Source: Pseudo-nitzschia pungens (Eukaryota > Bacillariophyta > Bacillariophyceae > Bacillariales > Bacillariaceae). From it: a stretch of 64,000 nt of DNA. The translations under genes were made by a program, and so were the position numbers. Shown here one piece after another: positions 41,053 to 52,150 of this stretch; position 1 is the stretch's first letter; each line of letters opens with the position of its first letter. Under the pieces are notes generated by a model. It ran no database searches, was not told the DNA's origin, and was given only the letters and a program-made list of their open reading frames with translations. Location: positions 6,405,346 to 6,469,345 of the forward strand of contig CM074761.1 in NCBI GenBank assembly GCA_037355855.1. Direction: 5' to 3'.

Positions 41053-42082
41053 AGGCTCACCCTATCGTCTAGTCGCGGCCTCAAAATCTACTGTTCAACA
41101 GTGGATTTTGACCACCAAATTTTCGAAGTCCTATTAGTCGAATATTGGTTATTTTTGGATCTGATTGGTTATTTTTGGATCTGATTAGTCTTATTTTACT
41201 CGATTTCGGAAAGAGATTCAGGTGCGCCAAAAAATCGATATCGATCGATTGATCCGATCGAACGCTTCGAAACAATGGCAGGACTTTAAAGATATCCACC
41301 AATCAATTACACACAAAAAAATTGAATCTAATTAGTCATTACTAGTAAATGCACGAGTGGTCAAAATCGGCGGATATGCGCCGATTTTTTTTTAGGTCTC
41401 CAAAGTAATGCTTACTTCAATGGCTATTTGCAACAACAAGAGTAACTCTGAAGTCTATAGAACCATATACCTCTGGAAAGAGGAGAGTGAGAGCTTTCTA
41501 ATGAGCCATTACTTGTTGCTATTGGAGCTATACTTTAGAAGTTAGTATTACTGAATATTGCAACAACAAAAAATCGGCGCATATCCGCCGATTTTGACCA
41601 CCGCCGCGACTAGACGATAGACAAAAAAAAAAAAAAAAACGAAAATATTTTCGTTTTCGCTGACCAGAAATCACTCCATACCTACTTTTATTTGTTTCCA
41701 CTAAAAAGTAAACAAATTTGGTTCGTTCATACGATATGTACTGTAAGTTTATATAATATTGTTTTGAAACACTGAACGTAAAAAGTAAACAAATTTGGTT
41801 CATTCATACGATATGTACTGTAAGTTTGTATAATATTGTTTTGAAAAACTGAACATGTCGCGCATGCATTGAAAAACTTCTGACCAATCAGAATGTTCCA
41901 AAACTGTTTTTGTTTTTAGCTGAGAATCGATTCTCAGCGAAAATGAACTTCATTATCGCTGAGAATTTTTTTCAGCGAAAATGTTTTGAGACTAGGGTTA
42001 AAGTTTTCGAAATATTTTAAGCAATGAAAATCCGTTATTATTTTCGTTTTTTTTTTTTTTTGTCTATCGGTAGGGTGAGCCT
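41053..42082. mobile_element. Outer MITE with terminal inverted repeats
   Basis: The left end 'aggctcacccta' (41053) is the inverse of the right end 'tagggtgagcct' (to 42082). Homology continues inward as 'gatagacaaaaaaa' and 'acgaaaata' on the left (41616-41650) and their complements on the right (42033-42070). The inner MITE at 41062-41620 inserted into the left inverted repeat. The core has further palindromes, e.g. 'gctgagaatcgattctcagc' near 41921. No coding capacity. Confidence 0.7.
41062..41620. mobile_element. Inner MITE nested in the outer MITE
   Basis: Termini 'ctatcgtctagtcgcggc' (41062) and 'gccgcgactagacgatag' (41603-41620) are perfect inverted repeats. Just inside them, inverted pairs such as 'aaaatctactgt' and 'acagtggatttt' occur, and 'aatcggcggatatgcgccgatt' minus its last two bases at 41366 is mirrored by 'aatcggcgcatatccgccgatt' minus its last two near 41573. 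A terminal piece of the same family lies at 27478-27636. No ORF. Confidence 0.8.
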
Positions 42083-42290
42083 AACTGGAATTATTGTGAA
42101 GACTTCGCAACCGGGCACAATTTCCTGCTTACAGTAAGGTTTACGGTACAAGTATTAAGTTCTGTTGCATGATCGGATCTTTTCACAAATTCAAAACAGA
42201 GAAGTTTCAATGAAACAGACTCTCATTGTTATCAGCAATACAGTACTTCACAGTCGTCAATAATAGATTTCGACATCCGGAACTTTCATC

Positions 42291-42692
42291 ATGGGCATTG
42301 TCAAAGTTCGACTCGTCAAGGCAACAAATTTGGCCGACAAAGATATCATCGGGAAAAGCGACCCGTACGTTCGCCTCGAATTAAAGCAAGACAACTTCCT
42401 CCGGGATGTGGACTATGGTTACCAGAAAAGTTCGGTGAAGAAAAACGATCTCAACCCCGTGTGGAACGAAGACTTTTCCTTCCACAACATCGAAACGCTC
42501 GAAAACTTGGTTCTTAAGCTCCAAGTGATGGACTCGGATATTGGATCCAAAGACGACAAGAACGGGTCGTGCAAGATTCGATTGGACAAAGAGGGCATCA
42601 CTTCCTCTCCCAAGCGTCTGGAAAAGACAGTCGATCACAACCTGCTCCGTGCCAACGGCAAGATTGTGGTGGATATCAGCTTCGAACCCTGA
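42291..42692 (+). CDS. Small single C2-domain protein
   Basis: A 133-aa single-exon gene with ATG at 42291 (tttcatcATGGGC). The whole protein is one C2 domain, starting 'MGIVKVRLVKATNLADKD' and containing 'GKSDPYVRLEL', 'NPVWNEDFSF' and 'LKLQVMDSDIGSKDD'. Acidic residues in loops 1 and 3 (Asp in 'KSDPY', Asp cluster in 'MDSDIGSKDD') match the Ca-binding pattern, so Ca-dependent phospholipid binding is likely (family knowledge). No transmembrane segment or second domain is present, similar in size to small plant C2 proteins. The intact frame and clean flanks suggest a working gene. Confidence 0.9.
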   Translation: MGIVKVRLVKATNLADKDIIGKSDPYVRLELKQDNFLRDVDYGYQKSSVKKNDLNPVWNEDFSFHNIETLENLVLKLQVMDSDIGSKDDKNGSCKIRLDKEGITSSPKRLEKTVDHNLLRANGKIVVDISFEP

Positions 42693-44039
42693 AGAGGAGA
42701 CAGATTTGACGAAAAATGAAGTTTTTTAACACTCCACGTATCGAAGTAAATGTTGAAAGTAATAAAACAAAAATAGTAGACATATCATTATCAGAAGCAC
42801 CAACAACTACATTTTTGACCGCCCACGAGACATGTCTAATACACAAAACCCTTCGTCGGAGAATTTTCGATCCACACTAGTACAAATTCGATCAGATTGA
42901 TGTCCGGTTTTCGTTCCAGGTAAAGATCCAATCCAGCCAAGTGGACTTTGTATTTATTTGATCCACCCGATGACATGTTGACTTTGAATCAAAAAGTTCA
43001 CGTCATCACAGCTGTCCGAGAATCGTCCCGTATCGACGAATGCGCCAATCACGATGCTGTTCGGTGGGTGTGATGAGGACGCACTGAGCGTGCGCAATTT
43101 CTCGGTCACTGAGTCGTTGGAAGAAAATATATCATGTCATCCTATTCCGAAACCCTCGCTCTTGTTATTTTATGGCTCTACCCTGCTGGTAGAAATGGGT
43201 GAAACGTCTCGAAATGATGTAGTCAGTTCGCTTCTTAGGATTCAGAGTGTTCACTTTTCTTCGTTTTCTCACCAAGAAGAAATGTGAAAAAATATGACAT
43301 ACAGTACCGTTCTGATGAAGAATTATTCCTCTCCCCGGGTTAGTATTCACTTCACCTTGAATTGTACAACTGCTGATAGAAACATTGTTTTCTTCATGGA
43401 TTATCATGTAGATATGTAAATATGTAAATCAGTTGTATGATTTCCTGTCATTGATTTGAAAACGTTGTGGATTTCTATTTAAGTGGCAAGTCGGTCACCT
43501 TGTTGCTGGTAATCAGATTGCTAGTATTGAAAGAGAGTCCCATTCATTTCTCATGCAAGATAAGGAATAAATCATTCATTTCCCATGCAGCAACAAGATA
43601 AGAAGGAATAAACCAATGAGATGGATTTTCAGATCACCTCCTTGTAGATTCATATAATTATACTGAGTCATTCCAATGGCATTCCCTTGGTGTTTGTATC
43701 CCTTACTACTAGTAGCCAATGTGTTCCTTGGCTAGTATTTCTTGTACAACAGCTTACTAGCAGTAGTTAGGTTCTTGGTTTGCATATCAGGACTATTGCT
43801 TTCTCCTGAAATCCTCGTGACTCTGATGTATCAGTTTGCCTTCAATTCCTCAAATCACAATATGGCTGGTTCTTCCTCCTACACCACAAATTATTAACTA
43901 GATTACTAGATCAACAACTGTACCCATTTACTTCCAGTTGAATATGTCTTGAGGTGTGAAAGGTAAACATCATATCTTATATGTTTATGCGGCCCACTCC
44001 AGTCAGTTCTGTTTCTTGTGTGAAAACTAAAGCAAACAG
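42693..44039. other. Gene-free region
   Basis: Apart from short open frames without family features (e.g. 78 codons at 43054-43287), nothing is recognisable. A short direct repeat ('cattcatttc.catgca', near 43541 and 43574) is visible. The end of this region (44040-44057) is one copy of the target duplication of the next element. Confidence 0.6.
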
Positions 44040-44057
44040 GTATCTTCTTATTGCTAA

Positions 44058-46084
44058 TAATAATAATATACTTATTTAAGTAGGAAAATCCACCGAAGGT
44101 GGTTAAAAGCTACTCAGTCTGTAACCAGACTTTATCGTCGCCTCAATCGAAGAGAGGTTAGGCCCCAAGTTGTAGAACGACGCGCCGCCTCAACCATGGG
44201 GAATAGGCCCCAGGTTGTAAGGACGGCTATTTTGCAAACGAACCTTGGTAAGAAACAGGAAAAAAACGAACCAGTCCAGAGCACAACAGACACTGCTGTT
44301 GCAAAGCGTACAGGAAACGGGGTAACAAGAACGTGAAAGGGAAAGACACAAGCAAAACTGTCCCTCCAATGCTGGTGTGCAGCATCCGTAATGCTAGTGG
44401 TCAGCTGACACAAGCAAAACCCTGACTAGATACATGGTATCTGTAATGCTAGTGGTCAGCGTACAAAAGCAAAACTCCTCTCTGAATGCTGGATTGCAGC
44501 ATCACCAGTAATGCGAGTAGTCATCCCCAAACACATCCCGAACCACATTCCTTACCACTGTATGGTACATAAAGTACAGAGCCTACTACCAAATTCGTAA
44601 CAGCTGTCCTTCTGTTCGAACTTCGTAGTAGGAGACACGTAGAGGCGGTGGAGCCTACTACCAAATTCAAATTCGTAACAGCTGGCCTTCTGTTCGAACT
44701 TGAACTTGCTCTCCTGTAGTAGCTTGGAAACAGGGCCTTAAAGTGAAAACACTTATGGACCATCAGGGCTGTAGGCTTGAAAACAGGTCTCTGCTGTACT
44801 GTGAACTGGAGGGGTATATGTAGGTGGTGGTGCGTTAAGTAACATGTACTTAGCAGCTTTGGGGCTTGGGTCATAAAAACAGTAGGTCCATAATCAAAAA
44901 CAATTATGGACTATCAGGGCAGTAGACTTGAAAACAGATGACAGTTGAAGTGTGCATCTGAGAGGGTTATGTAGGTAGGAGAGCCTTAAGCAAGCTGTAC
45001 TTAGCGGCTTTGGGGCTTGGGTCAGGAAATAGTAGGACCTTAAGTGAGAACACTTATGGTCCAGCAGGGCAGTAGACTTGAAAACAGATGACAGTTGAAG
45101 TGTGCATCTGAGAGGTATATGTAGGTAGGAGAGCCTTAAGCAAGCTGTACTTAGCGGCTTTGGGGCTTGGGTAAGGAAACAGTAGGACCATAAGCGAAAA
45201 CACTTATGGTCCATCAGGGCAGTAGACTTGAAAACAGATGACAGTTGAAGAATGCATCTGAGAGGTATATGTAGGTAGGGGAGCCTTAAGCAAACTGTAC
45301 TTAGTGGCTTTAGGGCTTGGGTCAGGAAACAGTAGGACCATAAGCGAAAACACTTAGGGTCCATCAGGGCAGTAGACTTGGAAACAGATGACATTTATAC
45401 AGTACACCTGAGAGGGTTATGTAGGTGGTGGAGCCTTAAGCAAACTGTACTTAGCGGCTTTGGGGCTTGGGTCAAGAAACAGTAGGACCATAAGTGAAAA
45501 CACTTAGGGTCCAGCAGGGCAATGGACTTGAAAACAGATGACAGAATTTCTTTTTTTTAAAAAAAGATTCCTACAGTGGAAGGGGCTGTTCGTGAACTTC
45601 GACTTGAAAAGACTTAAGAGGACTCAGCAAGGAACTTCGAAGAATGTAGAACATTAAGTGAGAATCACTTAAGCAGCTTGGAAACAGTGTAGAACATTAA
45701 GTATAAGATATACTTAAGGGCCTTGGAATGGAGCTGGGAAACAGATCGAAGCAGAAATACAACGTTGTTGTCGGTTTTGCTGTACGGTAGAATCTGTACT
45801 GGAAGTGCTGTAGAAAATTATGTGTCGGTTTGCTGCTGCTGCTGCTGCTCGATCGGCCGCCGAGTGGTGAATTGGCAACCAAAGCAACCAAACGAAGCAT
45901 CCAGCAACTGAACCGATAGCAGAAACGAAGAGCGCAGGTCTTGGTTAATACATGTAGGTCCTGGGGTTGTGATTGGGGGTGTATAAGGGAGCGAGATATC
46001 GCATGGTAAAGTTGTGTAGAAATCTACGTATTTTTAGTACTGGAACATCGGAACGTCGGACAAAATGCGCTTCGCGCAAATTGT
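44058..46084 (-). mobile_element. Non-autonomous LINE-tailed retroposon, ~2.03 kb
   Basis: The 18-mer gtatcttcttattgctaa occurs at 44040-44057 and 46085-46102 and bounds the element. In minus orientation its 3' end is an (att)n tail (44058-44070), preceded by about 100-150 bp resembling the 3' end of the LINE insert at 4751-5197 ('gaggcgacg', 'taaagtctggttac', 'gactgagta', 'acttgggg'). No reverse transcriptase frame exists. The interior holds a 150-bp tandem array (44757-45545). The long minus-strand frame at 44894-45394 is only that array read through. The element would depend on a LINE for movement (inference from shared 3' end and long target duplication). Confidence 0.75.
44757..45545 (-). 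repeat. 150-bp tandem array inside the retroposon
   Basis: Units start with 'gg.c.atcagggcagtag' or similar at about 44757, 44908, 45059, 45209, 45359 and 45509, a period of exactly 150-151 bp. Because 150 is a multiple of three the reading frame is kept, giving 50-residue repeats on the minus strand ('SSVFKSTALMDHKCFRLWSY'). There is no other sign of coding. Confidence 0.88.
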
Positions 46085-46304
46085 GTATCTTCTTATTGCT
46101 AAATTGCTGTTTCACCTATGCATTCTCTCTCCAAATTTGTTATGCCAGCATTGACACTTCTTTTGCTTGTATGCTTGGCATAGTTTGAAGCGCATTGCCC
46201 CTGGTGTATTGTGAATTTCCACCAACCCAGTAGTTTGCCACACTTGTTCAGTGCATAATGGGTCCAAAGATACCATTACATTACATCCTCATTGTTAATG
46301 CAGC

Positions 46305-46592
46305 TATGAAGATATCCAAGATGCTATGGACTGTGCTAAGGCTCCTGTGTAGGGAAGTGTACTGGGGCTACAGGCAGTAGCATCCAGTAGCTGCCTAACA
46401 GGTGCTTAGCTGAGTGCTAGAAGCTGTGTGCTAAATGGTTAGCAACAGGCTTAGCAACAGGCTTAGCATACACCAGGCTTTGCAACAGGCTTATTACAAG
46501 GTGCTATGGTTGCTAACTCCAGAATACCAGGGCCCATGTGTAGGATTTGTACCACTTGTACGGGCCACGGGTGTAGCACCCGCACTAGTGTA
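46305..46592 (+). mobile_element. Dispersed repeat family, copy D (3' truncated)
   Basis: Matches copies B and C from 'gaagatatccaag' to 'gcacccgcactagtgta' and is then cut by the inverted-repeat block beginning at 46594. It contains several 'ttagcaacaggc' units. It marks the left end of the large palindrome, opposite copy E at the right end. Confidence 0.8.
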
Positions 46593-46593
46593 C

Positions 46594-47000
46594 GTCCGAA
46601 AACTGTTTCGCGACCCCTCCCAAGAATTTATTTAGGGGGGTCGCGATTTATTCCTGGCTCATCTCCCGATTCGCAACCCCAATCGCGACCAGGATGCTAC
46701 CTCAATTCCGAGAAAAAGAAAAAAGATTCAAACAAGACCCAAATTTTTTTGTAAGACTCAAATATTTTTTTCAATCAATTAATCAAATTAATCAACACCA
46801 TTCTAATTTCTCGTGCCTTTTTAAAAAAAAATATTTTTTTTCTCAAAATAATTCCCCCCTTCCCCCATTTTTTTTAACTCCGAATTTTTTTTCAGCACAA
46901 CACAAATTATTTCCCAGCACAACACTCAAGAAATTCCAGCATACATTCAAAAAATTCTTCACAAAAATTATGGACTCCTCCAGAAATCGCCACCCTCCAC
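46594..47000 (+). repeat. Long inverted repeat T, left copy
   Basis: Begins 'gtccgaaaactgtttcgcga' and is mirrored at 53817 going left to about 53460. The first ~70 bp are identical, and the rest can be followed with gaps ('cgcaaccccaatcgcgacc', 'attcaaac.cgaccc', 'caagaaattc'). A third, partial copy in the same orientation starts at 47455. Low-complexity T-rich tracts follow. No gene. Confidence 0.8.
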
Positions 47001-47099
47001 TATAAGAATTTGAAATACTGTAATCCGCAATTGAAGTCAATCTTTCAAAAAAATTTTAGAATTTATAGTAACAATTTTATTCTCCATTCGTTTTTTCTC

Positions 47100-47835
47100 G
47101 TTCCCACCACACAAATTTACTTCCTACATCATATTTGAGTTGGGATCGCATCATATTTGAGTTGGGATCGCATCATCATATTTCCTCAGTTGCGATCCCA
47201 TCATATTTCAGTTGGGATCGCATCATATTTGAGTTGTGATCGCATTTTATGTCAGTTACGATCGCATTATGTGTCAGTTGCCCCGTCGCATTAAAGTTGA
47301 TTCTTCCCTATCAGTAGCAAGCAGGCAACTCAATGCAGAATTAGAACAATTGAAATCCATTATCAATACCCCAGATCTTGATGTGGTTCACTCACCATTG
47401 CATCATATTTCATTTGCCGTTGCATCCTATTTCATCAGCAGTTGCGGTTGCATCGTCCGAAAACTGGTTCGCGACCCATCGCGACCAATCGCGACCCGAT
47501 CGCGACCCAATCGTGACTTGTCTAAAAAAAACACGACCCCAATTTTTTATTTCACAACCTTTTTTCCATTATTCTCAACTTTTTTCCATTATTCTCAACC
47601 ATATTTCTCCCTTTTCTCAACTCCCCCAACGGTCCGAGACAAATGTTCAGATCTAGACCCTGATATTCAGTCCCTCATCACCTTTTCATTCCATTTTACA
47701 CATTTGACACATTAGACTCAACACAACAAATAATTTTTAATCAAATTTACTTCAATCACACAAAAGTGTTACGTCGTGCACCTTTGTAAACCTTTTTTTC
47801 AGTGGTGTCACGTACCGGTACGTAGAAAAAAAATT
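47100..47835 (+). repeat. 'atcgcat/cagttgc' block and partial T copy
   Basis: 47140-47290 has short tandem 'gttgggatcgcatcatattt' style units. 47276-47454 is the inverse of 52600-52800 ('ttcttccctatcagtagcaa', 'ccccagatcttgatgtggtt') and resembles 53820-54000. 47455-47600 is a partial, diverged T repeat ('gtccgaaaactggttcgcga'). Short open frames here are repeat read-through. Confidence 0.75.
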
Positions 47836-47839
47836 AATA

Positions 47840-49720
47840 CAGGGGGGACAGCAAGCAACAACGCATCGATAATACAGGGGGGGACAGCAAGCAGCAAAAC
47901 GTCAATCATAATACAGGGGGGGGACAGCAAGCAGCAGCAAGCAGCAACGCGTCGATAATACAGGGGGGGACAGCAAGCAGCAACAAGCAGCAACAAGCAG
48001 CAGCAACGCGTCGATAATACAGGGGGGGACAGCAAGCAGCAACAAGCAGCAGCAACGCGTCGATAATACAGGGGGGACAGCAAGCAGCAGCAACGCGTCG
48101 CGTCGATAATACAGGGGGGACAGCAAGCAGGAGCAACGCGTCGATAATACAGGGGGGACAGCAAGCAGGAGCAACGCGTCGATAATACAGGGGGGGGGAC
48201 AGCAGCAAACAGCAGCAAGCAGCAACGCGTCGATAATACAGGGGGGACAGCAAGCAGCAACGAACGCGTCAAAAATACAGGGGGGACAGCAAGCAGCAAG
48301 CAGCAACGAACGCGTCGACAATACAGGGGGGACAGCAAGCAGCAACGAACGCGTCGAAAATATAGGGGGGACAGCAAGCAGCAAGCAGCTGTTTGGACGT
48401 GACCTCCAAACATACTTCGAAGTATTACGGAGCGCTTTGTAAGATCGTTAGACGGAGTACCAGGCAGTAAGGTTAAGGCTTACAGATCTATCTTCCGATT
48501 GACACGGAGGATACGATTGCCGATCTATCTTCCGTATACGATACAATCGATACGGAAGGATACGATTGCAGCAGCAACGCGTCGATAATACAAGCAACGC
48601 GTCGATACTACAGGGGGGACAGCAAGCAGCAACCAACGCGTCGATAATACAGGGGGGGGGGGAACAGCAAGCAGCAACAAGCAGCAACCAACGCGTCGAT
48701 AATACAAGAAGGGGACAGCAAGCAGCAACAAGCAGCATCAACGCGTCAATAATACAGGGGGCGACAGCAAGCAGCAACACGTCGATAATACAGCAGGGGG
48801 GACAGCAAGCAGCAAGCAGCAGCAACGCGTCGATAATACAAACACGTCGATAATACAGGGGGGACAGCAAGCAGCAGCAACGCGTTGATAATACAAACAG
48901 CAACGCGTCGATAATACAGCAGGGGGGACAGCAAGCAGCAAGCAGCAGCAACGCGTCGATAATACAAACACGTCGATAATACAGGGGGACAGCAAGCAGC
49001 AGCAACGCGTCGATAATACAAACAGCAACGCGTCGATAATATAAACGCGTCGATAATACAGGGGGGACAGCAAGGACCAAGCAGCAGCAACGCGTCAAAC
49101 CCCAACGATAATACAGGGGGGATAATACACGAGAATATGTTTAAAGAACTATCGCCGTCTTTCGATCGTATCGGGGGACAGCAAGCAGCAACGCGTCGAA
49201 AATACAGGGGGGACAGCAAGCAGAAACTCGTCGAAAATACAGGGGGGACAGCAAGCAGCAAGCAGCAACGCGTCGATAATAGAGGGGGGGACAGATAATA
49301 CAAGCAACGCGTCGATAATACAAGCAACGCGTCGATAATACAAGCAACGCGTCGATAATACAAGCAACGCGTCGATATTACAGGGGGGACAGCAAGCAGC
49401 AACGCGTCGATAATACAGGCAACGCGTCGATAATACAGGGGGGGACAGCAAGCAGCAACGCGTCGATAATACAAGCAACGCGTCGATAATACAAGCAACG
49501 CGTCGATAATACAAGCAACGCGTCGATAATACAAGCAACGCGTCGATAATACAGGGGGGGACAGCAAGCAGCAACGCGTCGATAACACAGGGGGTACAGC
49601 AAACAGCAAACAGCAGCAACGCGTCGATAATACAGGGGGAACAGCAAGGACCAAGCAGCAGCAACGCGTCAAACCCCAACGATAATACAGGGGGGATAAT
49701 ACACGAGAATATTTTTAAAG
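47840..49720. repeat. G-rich minisatellite array, left arm
   Basis: Many units of the type 'acgcgtcgataataca' + G5-G9 + 'acagcaagcagcaa' are arranged irregularly, with CAG/CAA expansions. Subblocks at 47840-48390, 48565-49080 and 49180-49690 are separated by short spacers. The 110-bp spacer 49085-49190 is repeated at 49660-49745 ('gagaatat.tttaaagaact'). The inverse array is at 62255-62895. All long minus-strand frames here (e.g. to 201 and 308 codons) are read-through of repeats. Confidence 0.92.
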
Positions 49721-50120
49721 AACTATCGCCCAATCGTATCGGTCGTTCGTCGTTCCCCTCCTCGTCGTCGTCCTTGAAATCGTCATTGCTCTTCGTTTCG
49801 ATCGTGTTTGTCGTCCTTGAAGTCGTCGTTGCTCTTCGCTTCGATCGTCTTCGTCGTTGCTCTTTGCTACGATCTGTGTGTGGTTGTACAAAATAAACAA
49901 CGGGCGGTTAGTCGTCATCGTCGTCCCGGTCGTCGTCGTCAGCTCGCTCGTCGTCGTCAGCTCGCTCGTCATCGTCGTCCCCCTCTTCTACGATCGTACC
50001 TTCGTCGTACCTTTTAGTGTCGTCATCCCTCCCTGATCGATCGTCTTCGTCGTCCTCTGCAGGTTTGTTCGCGCGCGTCGTACTCGTAGATATCTGGGTA
50101 AGCCAGGTGATTCGAGGACT
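49720..50120. repeat. CGTCG/TCGTC-rich block, left arm
   Basis: Imperfect tandem of cgtcgt-type triplets with 'cttcgatcgt' and 'ctcgtcgtcgtcagctcg'. It is mirrored by 61684-62250 and related to 53025-53330. The edge next to the minisatellite ('taaagaact', 'cgatacgat' type) is shared with the right arm. Confidence 0.8.
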
Positions 50121-50744
50121 GCAGCCCACCCTACCTTGATAGCAAAAGAAAACGGTAACAAGGATTTCAAGAGTGATCAGTTCTATACTTTCTTTGCCGT
50201 TTGTCTCTCCAAGATGGTACCAGGCGCCTCGTGGTTCACTTTCAACTGGACCGGCCAGAAAATTCCAACGCCGAAACGAAAATGAAAATTATGACACATC
50301 CTTCACGAGGGAGATGTGGGGCGGAAAATACAGGATAGTACGTTGAATCTCAAAATTCACCACTATGTTGCATGTTGTCGTACTTTACAGTAGTAGTCTA
50401 CAGTACTGGGTGTACAGGCTGAGTGAAAAAAATGACATCAATGTAGTACGTAGATTCTGGTAGTGAGTCTACTGGCTGAGTACAACAAAAAATGACTGGT
50501 GGTGAGTACATGCCCGTACCTAGTAGTACGTACCGAAAGTACCAGGATGAGCCTTCCCCGAGATGGTAGTACGGTTTAAGAAAATAGAGAGAACCCCCTT
50601 CAAGCAGCAGTAGACAGTAATAGTGGCACTGTTGGATGCAACTGATGTAAGGTTGTTGGTTCGAACCCTGTTGTAGTATTGCCTTTTTCGCGATGCGATA
50701 GCAATATTTTTGCTGCGAAGCACATGTCACTAAGTGCTCTATTC
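50120..50744. other. Spacer with a tRNA-like A/B box pair
   Basis: Mostly unremarkable sequence. 'tggcactgttgg' (50624-50635) and 'ggttcgaaccc' (50658-50668) resemble the internal Pol III A and B boxes at normal spacing, but no seven-pair acceptor stem can be formed, so this is not called a tRNA gene. Confidence 0.5.
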
Positions 50745-52150
50745 AGTTATTCAATGGTGACATCCATACAATTGGTGATTTTTGAATACTTCTTTTTGCA
50801 TAGTCTTGCCCATGCATAGGATGAGAAATATTCACACTGGAATCACACAAAGATTGGCCAGATTCATTCAGATATGTGATTTTACAGTATTTTCTAGTAA
50901 ATTCCACAGTACCGGGCCCAATATTAATTATTCAGTGGTGACACCCATACCATTGGTGATTTTTGAATACTTCTTTTTGCATACTCTTGCCCATGCATAG
51001 GATCAGGAATATTCACACTGGAATCACACAAGGATTGGCCAGATTCATTCAGATATGTGATCTGGTACTTTTTTCTAGTAAATTTTCCAGTAGTCAACCA
51101 AATATTAATTATTCAGTGGTGATATCCAAACTGTTGGTGATTTTTGAATACTTCTTTTTGCATACTCTTGCCCATGCACAGTATGATGAATATGCACACT
51201 GGAATCACACAAATATTGGCCAGATTCATTCAGATATTTGATCTGGTACTTTTTTCTAGTAAATTCCACAGTAGTGGACCAAATATTAATTATTCAGTGG
51301 TGACATCCAAATTATTGGTGATTTTTGAATACTTCTTTTTGAATAGTCTTGCCCATGGATAGGATGAGGAATATACACACTGGAATCACACAAATATTGG
51401 CCAGATTCATTCAGATATGTGATTTTACAGTATTTTCTAGTAAATGCTGCGGTACTCGGCCAAATATTAATTATTCAGTGGTGACATCCAAACTATTGGT
51501 GATTTTTGAATACTTCTTTTTGCATACTCTTGCCCATGCACAGTATGAGGAATATACACACTGGAATCACACAAATATTGGCCAGATTCATTCAGATATG
51601 TGATTTTACAGTATTTTCTAGTAAATGCTGCGGTACTGGGCCAACTACTAATTATTCAGTGGTGACATCCAAACTATTGGTGATTTTTGAATACTTCTTT
51701 TTGCATAGTCTTGCCCATGCATAGGATGAGAAATATTCACACTGGAATCACACAAATATTGGCCAGATTCATTCAGATATGTGATTTTACAGTATTTTCT
51801 AGTAAATGCTGCGGTACTGGGCCAAATATTAATTATTCAGTTGTGACATCCAAACTATTGGTGATTTTTGAATACTTCTTTTTGCATACTCTTGCCCATG
51901 CACAGTATGAGGAATATACACACTGGAATCACACAAAGATTGGCCAGATTCATTCAGATATGTGATTTTACAGTATTTTCTAGTAAATTCCGCAGTAGTG
52001 GGCCAACTACTAATTATTCAGCAGTGGTGACATCCAAATTATTGGTGATTTTTGAATACTTCTTTTTGAATAGTCTTGCCCATGCATAGGATGAGAAATA
52101 TTCACACTGGAATCACACAAAGAATGGCCAGATTCATTCAGATATTTGAT
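50745..52150 (+). repeat. 181-bp satellite array, left arm (about 7.7 units)
   Basis: Units with a period of 181 bp start near 50755, 50935, 51116, 51297, 51478, 51659, 51840 and 52024 ('gtggtgacatccaaa.tattg'). Each includes 'tttttgaatacttctttttg', 'cttgcccatgca', 'cactggaatcacacaa' and 'gccagattcattcagata'. Since 181 is not a multiple of three, the recurrent ~72-92-codon frames are artefacts. The inverse array is at 60230-60833. Confidence 0.95.

Noticed and set aside
44894..45394. 166-codon minus-strand frame with 50-residue repeats
   Set aside because: The open frame follows from a 150-bp tandem period inside a retroposon; no ATG context, no domain.
47840..49720. CRISPR-like appearance of regularly recurring repeats with short intervening sequence
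   Set aside because: Repeats vary in length, the 'spacers' are themselves CAG/CAA repeats, there are no cas genes and the genome is eukaryotic.
47808..49733. Minus-strand frames of up to 308 codons rich in 'YYRRVAACCPP'
   Set aside because: They are translations of the minisatellite; composition and periodicity follow the DNA repeat and there is no start context or conserved domain.
50617..50680. tRNA gene
   Set aside because: A and B box-like motifs are present but no acceptor or clear anticodon stem can be paired.
50782..52089. Series of similar 72-92-codon frames
   Set aside because: Each is the same stretch of the 181-bp satellite; the period is not a multiple of three so no continuous coding is possible.
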